NCBI GenBank assembly: GCA_946187975.1
Contig: CAMHTE010000007.1
Span: 1-41,028, forward strand
DNA length: 41,028 nucleotides
Direction of reading: 5' to 3'
Source of the DNA: an uncultured Bacteroidales bacterium
Lineage (GTDB): Bacteria > Bacteroidota > Bacteroidia > Bacteroidales > UBA932
The notes below the pieces were generated by a model that worked only from the letters and a program-made list of their open reading frames with translations, was not told the DNA's origin and did not search any database. Shown here one piece after another: positions 15,531-21,606 of the stretch. A program made the position numbers and the translations under genes. Position 1 is the stretch's first letter. Every line of letters begins with the position of its first letter.

Positions 15531-16583
15531 ATGAGAGAGGCGCGTGATTTTGCAGGGCTTTCGTTCCCGTTTGCAGCTGGCGTTGCGGCGTCAGCCTTCC
15601 TTCCTCTGCATCTCTTCCCCTTTGCACTCCCCCTGCTCCCGGCACCCGTACTGCTGATGACAGACAGGCGCCTCCGGCGTTATTTCCGCATATCCGCCCC
15701 CATCGTATTCTTCCTTCTTGGAGTGCTCTGCTTCGCACTTTCGAATCTTCCGGGACCGGACATACCCGTCCCCGCCTTTGCCGGAAGGGCGATGGAATAC
15801 TTCGACTCCCTGATGGAGAAAAGCGGCTTCCGGGAGAATACTTCCGCTCTGCTGAGGGCGCTGCTTACGGGAAGGAGAGACGCCCTCTCCCCCGGGGTGG
15901 CCGCATCCTTCCGCGCCGCAGGTGCATCGCATATACTCGCCTTGAGCGGCCTCCACCTCGGTATTATCTATCTTATAATCAGTAAATTGCTTGCATTCCT
16001 GGGACGGAGCCGTCCGGCTGCGGTCCTGCGGAGCGTAGCGGTGGTGGCCGCCTGCGCCGGCTTCACCCTTGTTACCGGAGCATGCCCGTCAATGGTGAGG
16101 GCGCTCATTTTCATAGTTTTCGCCGAGCTGCTGAGGCACAATCCCGGAAGGAGCAGGGATCCCCTGCTGATATGGTGCGCCGCACTGATGATCCAGCTTG
16201 CCATAAATCCGCAAGTAATAGGATCCACCGGCTTCCAACTGAGTTACCTTGCAATGCTTGGAATAAGCCTGGTCTTTCCGGTTCTGGACGGATGGTACCC
16301 GCCTTCACGCGGACCCTTGAGGAAAATCTGGAGTTCCATGGCACTGAGCATATCGGCACAGGCATTCACCACTCCTCTGGTCTGGGTCAGGTTCGGCACT
16401 TTCCCAGTATATTTCCTTGTGACCAACCTGCTCGCCATGCCCCTCACTTCGGCCCTGATGGCATGTGCGATAGCATCGCTCGCCCTTTCAGCTTTCGGGC
16501 TGGACGCAAACATAGCCGCCCGTGCAACGGACGCCATTGCGGCGGCGCTGACGGGAACACTTGATATTATAGCAGGATTATAG
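15531..16583 (+). CDS. ComEC/Rec2-family membrane protein, core competence domain only
   Basis: I prefer the ATG at 15531 (350 residues) to a GTG two codons upstream. The protein has a short hydrophobic N-terminus, then the ComEC core with the diagnostic LLRALLTGRRDAL and GASHILALSGLHLGIIY (about residues 104-145), GACPSMVRALIF and GFQLSYLAMLGI. It has about eight membrane segments. Full ComEC proteins (700 residues or more) also carry an N-terminal OB-like domain and a C-terminal metallo-beta-lactamase domain, both missing here. The family forms the inner-membrane DNA uptake channel; whether this short form imports DNA is uncertain. It converges with the FISUMP gene, three bases away. Confidence 0.88.
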   Translation: MREARDFAGLSFPFAAGVAASAFLPLHLFPFALPLLPAPVLLMTDRRLRRYFRISAPIVFFLLGVLCFALSNLPGPDIPVPAFAGRAMEYFDSLMEKSGFRENTSALLRALLTGRRDALSPGVAASFRAAGASHILALSGLHLGIIYLIISKLLAFLGRSRPAAVLRSVAVVAACAGFTLVTGACPSMVRALIFIVFAELLRHNPGRSRDPLLIWCAALMIQLAINPQVIGSTGFQLSYLAMLGISLVFPVLDGWYPPSRGPLRKIWSSMALSISAQAFTTPLVWVRFGTFPVYFLVTNLLAMPLTSALMACAIASLALSAFGLDANIAARATDAIAAALTGTLDIIAGL

Positions 16584-16585
16584 TA

Positions 16586-17599
16586 CTACCTGATGCAGCG
16601 GACCGAGGCGCAGAAGTCCTTGCGGCTCTGCTCACCCGTAAACACTGTGGGCTGGCCGGCTATCAGATAACGCGTGTAAGCCGTATTGGCATCCTTGGCG
16701 TCGGCAGTCCAGAACACTGCATAATCCAGCATGCCGTAGAAACGGTACTCCCCTTCCTCAACTATCGCATAACCACACGGTATCGCGGAGAATCCACTCA
16801 GGTTGCTGATCTTGACCTCCCTTGTATAGGGCCACATTTCGATTCCGTTGAAAGTGACATTCTCCATCATGGCACCGGCATCTCCCCCGGCAGCGGCTAT
16901 CATTGCATCGAATTCAGCACCGGAGGGAAGCCTCCATCCGGCCGGACATGCACTAAGGGCCTCGTCGTATGTATAATAATTGCCGAATATGGCTGCTACC
17001 GCAGGTTCATTCAGATAGGGCACTCCACCGTAAGCCATGTTCTGTAACAGAAGATCCACCCCGCCCACATTTTGTATGTAATAATACTCCCACAAATTAC
17101 GGCCGTCAACAAGATAGACTCCGGGCTGTATTTTGGTGTATCCGCGGAGAGAACCGGTATTGGGTTTGGGATCAACTATCGTAAACGCCCTGCTGACAAG
17201 TTTGCTGTAATAATCCGTGGCGGCTGCGGTCACCTTCATGGTAAAATCGCCAAGCGTATCGCGGTAGACCGTAAAATCGAAAGCCTTTCCAACGGTGTAG
17301 GGATCGGTTTCCTTGCGCAGGGTATCGGACTTATCCGTGAACGGATCGGTCCAAATCCATGTCAGGAGGGTGTCAGTTTTATCGGTGGCATCGGCACTGT
17401 TGGGCCTGTAGACACCCGTAGGTGAAATATGGATTACCTGTCCGTACTGAACGTAAGCCGGGAAATCGTACGCGAGCGTACCACCCAGATACATCTTGGT
17501 ATCGGTATCGTCGTCGTCGTCTTTTTTACAGGAAACGGCGGCCGCGAAAATGGCAAGGCCCGCCAGCAGGAAATATTTGGAGATTCTAGTTTTGATCAT
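16586..17599 (-). CDS. FISUMP-domain lipoprotein, probably surface exposed
   Basis: A 337-residue protein with lipoprotein signal peptide (lipobox AVSC, Cys24) followed by KKDDDDD, an acidic tract like the Bacteroidota lipoprotein surface-export signal. The middle (about 45-165) looks like bacterial Ig/PKD-type beta sandwiches. The C-terminal part (about 175-337) is a Fibrobacter succinogenes major paralogous domain: YYTYDEALSACPAGWRLPSGAEFDAMI and a closing ASVRCIR. The function of FISUMP domains is unknown, with cell-surface or adhesion roles suspected. It lies 31 bases downstream of the ABC exporter on the same strand and may be the last gene of that operon or its client. Confidence 0.8.
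   Translation of the reverse strand: MIKTRISKYFLLAGLAIFAAAVSCKKDDDDDTDTKMYLGGTLAYDFPAYVQYGQVIHISPTGVYRPNSADATDKTDTLLTWIWTDPFTDKSDTLRKETDPYTVGKAFDFTVYRDTLGDFTMKVTAAATDYYSKLVSRAFTIVDPKPNTGSLRGYTKIQPGVYLVDGRNLWEYYYIQNVGGVDLLLQNMAYGGVPYLNEPAVAAIFGNYYTYDEALSACPAGWRLPSGAEFDAMIAAAGGDAGAMMENVTFNGIEMWPYTREVKISNLSGFSAIPCGYAIVEEGEYRFYGMLDYAVFWTADAKDANTAYTRYLIAGQPTVFTGEQSRKDFCASVRCIR
17508..17521 (-). repeat. Trinucleotide repeat encoding the Asp tract of the FISUMP lipoprotein
   Basis: Four TCG units plus TC on the plus strand (GAC repeats on the coding strand) encode Asp27-Asp31, just after the lipidated Cys24. It is adjacent to a run of six T (coding A). Such tracts can change length by slippage. Confidence 0.6.
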
Positions 17600-17630
17600 T
17601 TCGAGCGCAATATAGCAAATTCCTTGCCTG

Positions 17631-19256
17631 TTACAATTTTAGTTCTGCATCGGCATAGGATGTAGCTGCCGGGCGATGGGTTATGCAGATGACAGTTTTG
17701 CGTCCGCGGTAGCGTCCGCTGATATTCTCCAGCACTTCCAGTTCGGTGGCTGCATCGAGTGCGGAAGTAGCCTCGTCCAGGACCAGTATGCCTCCCGGAC
17801 GGAGCAGTGCGCGGGCGATGGCTATACGCTGGGCCTGACCTTCGCTGAGACCGGCTCCGACCTCTGCGCAGTCGGTTTCCAGACCTGCGGGGAGATCGAA
17901 CACGAATCCTGCCGCGGCTGTAACCAGAGCCTCCTTCATTTCGTCCTCTGACGCGTCGGGATTGGCCAGCAGCAGGTTTGCCTTTATGGTCCCGCTCATC
18001 AGGCTATTACCCTGGGGAACGTACATGAAATTGCAGCGGGTGTCGGCGGAAGATTCCGTAGCCGGATCGTACAATTCCACGCTGCCGGCCGTAGGACGGA
18101 GCATGGCCATCATAACCTTTATGAGCGTACTCTTTCCGCTGCCGGTACTGCCGGTAATGGCGGTCACGCTGCCGGGAGCGAAATCGTAGTCAAGCCCTTC
18201 GAAAACAGGCTTTGCGGCATCCGGATAACTGAACGACAGTCCTTTGAGACGTACTCCGGGAGCTCCGGGGAGAAGTATGGCTCCCTTCTCTTCCTCCTGC
18301 TCCATCTCTTCCAGTTCCAGCAACCTCTCTTCCGAAGAAAGTGCCCTGATAAAGGCCGGAATCTGACGTGTGATATCCGCCACCGGCCTCTGCACCTGCC
18401 CCACAAGCTGGAGGAAGGCTGTCATGAGGCCGAAGGTGACGCTTCCGTCGCGAAGGCCGAGCACACTCCAGATAAAGGCTGCGGCATAACCGGCCACGAA
18501 ACCGGCCTGAAGGAAAGAACGGGATACCGCAGCGTAGTTGAGCCGCGTCACCGTAAGGTCGCGGACATCATCCTGCATATCGTCGAGATCGTCGAGGACC
18601 TCGTCGGTGCCTCCCATGGTACGCACCAGCATGCGGTGCTGGAGATTCTCCTGAATATGAGCCTGAACCCGGCTGTCTCCCCGGCGGATGTCGGTGGTCA
18701 GAGCCCTCATCTTACGGAAGAAAAGACGGCTCCCGAGCACTGCGGCCGGCATTATGAATATCAGAATCCAGGCAAGGTCGGAAGAAAGGGCGAAAAGGAA
18801 GATGGTAGCTGCAATCAACTGGCAGATGGTCACCACCACCTGCGGCAGCGACACCACCGTAAAGTCCACTACGACGCGTATGTCCTCTTCGAGACGGTTT
18901 ACCGTGTCGCCGCTGTGGAAACGTTCCTTGCCGGTCCACACGCTGCGCATTACCCTCCCGAAAACCTTCGAACGGGTATCGTTCCTGGCGGTCACCTCAA
19001 GCCAGCCTTCCCAATAACGGGCGCCCACGCGGACGGCAATCTGCGCCAGAAGTATGGAAGCGAACAGGATGATCCCCCGCATCAGGCCTCCGGCATCCTG
19101 TCCGGTGGCTATATCTACCAGGCGCTTGCTGTACCACACGAAGAGGAGGGCAAGCGCGACTTCCGCGAGTCCTAACAACACGCTCACACCCACCTTGAAG
19201 CGTAAGGGCTTCAGGGTGCGGAGCAATGCACGGAAGCAATCGCGGAATGGTTTCAT
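17631..19256 (-). CDS. ABC exporter, fused permease and ATPase
   Basis: A 541-residue half-transporter with six membrane segments in residues 1-300 and an ATPase domain from about 330. Walker A is GSTGSGKS (369-376), the signature is LSEGQ near 474, Walker B is ILVLDEATSALD near 492, and the H-loop is CITHRP. This is the layout of type IV exporters of lipids, peptides or drugs and should work as a homodimer in the inner membrane. No N-terminal C39 peptidase domain is present. It starts one base after the pqqD-like gene, in an operon with a peptidase and an HprK-like kinase, which makes export of a modified peptide plausible. Confidence 0.92.
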   Translation of the reverse strand: MKPFRDCFRALLRTLKPLRFKVGVSVLLGLAEVALALLFVWYSKRLVDIATGQDAGGLMRGIILFASILLAQIAVRVGARYWEGWLEVTARNDTRSKVFGRVMRSVWTGKERFHSGDTVNRLEEDIRVVVDFTVVSLPQVVVTICQLIAATIFLFALSSDLAWILIFIMPAAVLGSRLFFRKMRALTTDIRRGDSRVQAHIQENLQHRMLVRTMGGTDEVLDDLDDMQDDVRDLTVTRLNYAAVSRSFLQAGFVAGYAAAFIWSVLGLRDGSVTFGLMTAFLQLVGQVQRPVADITRQIPAFIRALSSEERLLELEEMEQEEEKGAILLPGAPGVRLKGLSFSYPDAAKPVFEGLDYDFAPGSVTAITGSTGSGKSTLIKVMMAMLRPTAGSVELYDPATESSADTRCNFMYVPQGNSLMSGTIKANLLLANPDASEDEMKEALVTAAAGFVFDLPAGLETDCAEVGAGLSEGQAQRIAIARALLRPGGILVLDEATSALDAATELEVLENISGRYRGRKTVICITHRPAATSYADAELKL

Positions 19257-19257
19257 G

Positions 19258-19530
19258 TCAGGCTTCCACTATGCCGACCTCAATCCACTTGTCGGCTATG
19301 GCGGCGGCGTCCTTTGCCGCAACTTCTTCCTCAACCTCGTACTCTGCGAGCAGGAGGTCGGTGAGGTCCTTCACGCTGAACGATTCCTTGTCGGAAACCG
19401 CCTTCCAGAGGTAGGCCGCCGACTCGTTGAGCGATATCATCTTGTTGAAGTTCACCTGCGCAAGGCCTTCACCCACGATGATGAACTCTCCGCAAATGCT
19501 GCGAAGTTTGAATCCCTGTTTAACTTTCAT
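19258..19530 (-). CDS. PqqD-family peptide chaperone (RiPP recognition element type)
   Basis: A 90-residue protein starting MKVKQGFKLRSICGEFIIV, with NFNKMISLNESAAYLWKAV, the pattern of PqqD-like proteins: a winged-helix-like fold that binds the leader of a precursor peptide and presents it to modifying enzymes. The helical second half (DLTDLLLAEYEVEEEVAAKDAAAIADKW, about 54-81, quoted in part as the acidic EVEEEVAAKDAA) matches family habit. It overlaps the S26 peptidase gene by 11 bases and precedes the ABC exporter by one. No precursor peptide or radical SAM enzyme is visible beside it. Confidence 0.88.
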   Translation of the reverse strand: MKVKQGFKLRSICGEFIIVGEGLAQVNFNKMISLNESAAYLWKAVSDKESFSVKDLTDLLLAEYEVEEEVAAKDAAAIADKWIEVGIVEA

Positions 19531-19987
19531 ACCCTTTTCTGTAAAGATACCTTCTGGTAATACCTAAAATAATCCTGCGGATTAACCGCGGTGTCGCGTG
19601 CCACTGGCGCCACTTTTTGAGGGCTTCCGGGCTGAGGGGATCGGAAACCTTTCCTGAGGCGTGCTGGATTCCCACCACGGTACCCTGTATATCCGACAGC
19701 CGGCAGCGTTCCACTCCGGCGAGGTTGCCGTCGCCCTTGAGCCGTACGTCTTCCCCGTTAACACCGAGCACGCGGTGAAGGACGTAGCGCCCGTCGAATA
19801 TCTCGGCAAGGACTATGTCGCCCCTGTTTATGGAGCTGCGCTTCTCCAGCACTACGCTGTCGGATCCTCCCCTGATGAAGGGAATCATGCTGACGCCCTT
19901 GGTCATGATAATCACCTGCCTTCCCTCGGCAAGGAGTTGCGAGACCTCGCCGAGCATTATCTCATTCGGAAGAATAATCTTGTTCAT
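19520..19987 (-). CDS. S24/S26-family peptidase, soluble signal-peptidase-like protein
   Basis: A 155-residue protein with the box B serine in KGVSMIPF (Ser33), the RGDIVLAE element (about 55-62), YVLHRVLG with His71, and LKGDGN with Asp86. A His where LepB-type enzymes have Lys is the pattern of Sec11/SipW-type signal peptidases, which use Ser-His-Asp. I see no transmembrane anchor at the N-terminus (MNKIILPNEIMLGEV), unlike true signal peptidases, so it is probably cytoplasmic or peripheral. It overlaps the HprK-like gene by four bases and the pqqD-like gene by 11. A role in trimming a peptide handled by PqqD is inference. Confidence 0.82.
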   Translation of the reverse strand: MNKIILPNEIMLGEVSQLLAEGRQVIIMTKGVSMIPFIRGGSDSVVLEKRSSINRGDIVLAEIFDGRYVLHRVLGVNGEDVRLKGDGNLAGVERCRLSDIQGTVVGIQHASGKVSDPLSPEALKKWRQWHATPRLIRRIILGITRRYLYRKGYES

Positions 19988-20859
19988 TTTATCAATTCAG
20001 CCGAGCATACCCTGGCGGCATCGGCGTCTGGACGGCAGTCGAGAACGTAGCAGGGAGTACGGGAAATAATCTTTTCAAAAGTGGCGTTAAGACCGTCGGC
20101 CATAGCAGTGTCGGACTTGAACCCGGAACTGGACGAGTACAGCAGGGCGTACGATTCCAGCACCTTGAGCCTGGTGATGACGTTGTCCGGACTGCGGCGT
20201 ATCTGTACGAAAGCGCCGGCAGGATAATGTTCGTTGCGGTAGCAGGGGGTCTTGCCGCTCCAGGGGCTGCCGTAAACCTCCACCGTTCCGTCGTCAAGCA
20301 CGCGGACTATGGGATTGTCGTCGTTCAGGAGTCGGCTGCCGGGGATATTCTCGAGCCACATGCGGCTGTGGGTGCTCTTGCCAGTGCCGCTCTTCGCGAG
20401 CCACAGGAAAGCGCGTCCGCCGTTCACTATCACGGATGCATGCATCTCGAGGGTTCCAAGGCAGGCCGTACGGAAGGCGAACAGCAGCATGAGCGCGTTG
20501 TTAAGGCCGAAAAGGCCTTCCCCCGGCCTGAGTATCTGAAGGCGTCCGCGGGAGAAGGAGGAATCGGAATGCATGCGTGCGCAGACCGGCTTTCCCTTGC
20601 AGACGGCCATGTCGCAGACCCAGGTATCATCAGTCTTGGAGAGTTCGATTACGGGCTCGCCTTCCTCTTCGTATCCTCCATAAACCTTTTCCGCTTGGAT
20701 ATCCGGCAGGGACCCGACTATTTCCACGGTAAAAAGCGGCTCTCCGGCGTCATCGCCAACCTCGAACGGCCCGTACTGGGCCATCTTCCCCGCGAGGGGA
20801 TGGTCTTCGGGCATTATGACGCTGAAAAGGTGGCCTGCCACCCGGAATGTCCTGGTCAT
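19984..20859 (-). CDS. HprK-like P-loop kinase of a PqqD/RiPP-type locus
   Basis: I chose the ATG at 20859 (291 residues) over a TTG six codons upstream, since an AGAGA-type purine stretch precedes the ATG. The protein has an HPr kinase/PEPCK-like P-loop, AKSGTGKS (155-162), preceded by LEMHASVIVNGGRAFLWL, and the downstream LLNDDNPIVR acidic motif near 180. The N-terminal 110 residues are not assignable by eye. HprK-like proteins occur in lasso-peptide and other RiPP clusters, where some phosphorylate the peptide. It is the first gene of a five-gene minus unit (kinase, S26 peptidase, PqqD, ABC exporter, FISUMP lipoprotein). Database naming may be 'phosphoenolpyruvate carboxykinase-like'; gluconeogenesis is not its job. 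Confidence 0.8.
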   Translation of the reverse strand: MTRTFRVAGHLFSVIMPEDHPLAGKMAQYGPFEVGDDAGEPLFTVEIVGSLPDIQAEKVYGGYEEEGEPVIELSKTDDTWVCDMAVCKGKPVCARMHSDSSFSRGRLQILRPGEGLFGLNNALMLLFAFRTACLGTLEMHASVIVNGGRAFLWLAKSGTGKSTHSRMWLENIPGSRLLNDDNPIVRVLDDGTVEVYGSPWSGKTPCYRNEHYPAGAFVQIRRSPDNVITRLKVLESYALLYSSSSGFKSDTAMADGLNATFEKIISRTPCYVLDCRPDADAARVCSAELIK

Positions 20860-20882
20860 CGGTCTCTCTTTTTTCAATTATG

Positions 20883-20890
20883 CAAAGATA
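20883..20890 (-). promoter_or_regulatory. -7 promoter element (TATCTTTG) for the HprK-like/PqqD operon
   Basis: The minus-strand TATCTTTG ends 23 bases before the ATG at 20859. The upstream DNA is AT-rich but lacks a TTTG at 19-21 bases. Confidence 0.55.
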
Positions 20891-20913
20891 GTAAATTTTA
20901 TCGCTTTATTTGT

Positions 20914-20921
20914 TATATTTG
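20914..20921 (+). promoter_or_regulatory. -7 promoter element (TATATTTG) for the DUF4290-ftsK operon
   Basis: The plus-strand TATATTTG ends 22 bases before the ATG at 20944. It lies 23 bases from the minus-strand element at 20883, so the two promoters are divergent and close enough to interfere. Confidence 0.55.
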
Positions 20922-20943
20922 CATACTTTGACACTCTCTATCT

Positions 20944-21606
20944 ATGACCGATACCGAATTCAACCTGGACTATAATACGGGGCGCGAGCGGCTCGCCATG
21001 CCCGAATACGGACGCAATGTGCTCAAGATGGTGGAACAGCTCCGCGAGATACCCGACCGCGACAAGCGCAGCGAGCAGGCACGCGCCGTCATCAAGACCA
21101 TGGAGATACTCAATCCCTCCGTCCGCAGTTTCGAAAACTGGGAGCATAAGCTGTGGGACCATCTCTACATGATCGCCGGTTTCGACCTCGACATCGATTC
21201 CCCGTATCCCTGCCCTGCAAAGGAAGAATTCGAGACGTCCCCGGTTCCCCTCCCGATGAAGGGCACCCGCATCCGCGCCACCCACTACGGCCGCAATATC
21301 GAAAAGATCATAGACCTGCTCTGCGAGGAGCCCGACGGCGAGGTCAAGACCGCGATGATACGCTCGCTCGCCATATACATGCGCCAGCAGTATCTTATCT
21401 GGAACAAAGACAGTGTTGCCGACGAGACCATCTTCGCCGACATCGAAAAACTCTCCGACTACAGGCTGAAGGTTCCCGCCGACATCTCCCTTGGCAAGGT
21501 ATCGCAGAACGCCAGCTTCTCCCGCCCTACCCTGGGCATCAACGTGGGCCAGCAGCCCGGCAAAAAGAACCGCAAGTGGAATAACCGCAAGGGAGGCAAG
21601 AGATGA
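20944..21606 (+). CDS. DUF4290-family protein
   Basis: A 220-residue cytoplasmic protein recognised as DUF4290 from DYNTGRERLAMPEYGRNVLKMV, FENWEHKLWDHLYMIAGF and THYGRNIEKIIDLL. The family is Bacteroidota-specific and of unknown function. The last 30 residues are basic and disordered (QQPGKKNRKWNNRKGGKR), suggesting nucleic acid or ribosome contact, which is inference. Its stop overlaps the ftsK ATG (ATGA), so it is co-translated with the DNA translocase. Confidence 0.88.
   Translation: MTDTEFNLDYNTGRERLAMPEYGRNVLKMVEQLREIPDRDKRSEQARAVIKTMEILNPSVRSFENWEHKLWDHLYMIAGFDLDIDSPYPCPAKEEFETSPVPLPMKGTRIRATHYGRNIEKIIDLLCEEPDGEVKTAMIRSLAIYMRQQYLIWNKDSVADETIFADIEKLSDYRLKVPADISLGKVSQNASFSRPTLGINVGQQPGKKNRKWNNRKGGKR

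Noticed and set aside
19984-20859. True HPr kinase or phosphoenolpyruvate carboxykinase
   Set aside because: Only the P-loop region is shared; the lengths, N-terminus and neighbourhood fit the RiPP-associated HprK-like group instead.
16586-20943. Search for a small precursor peptide in and around the PqqD locus
   Set aside because: The gaps are 31 bases or less inside the locus and 84 bases at its head, and no short frame with a leader-like sequence fits. None is annotated.
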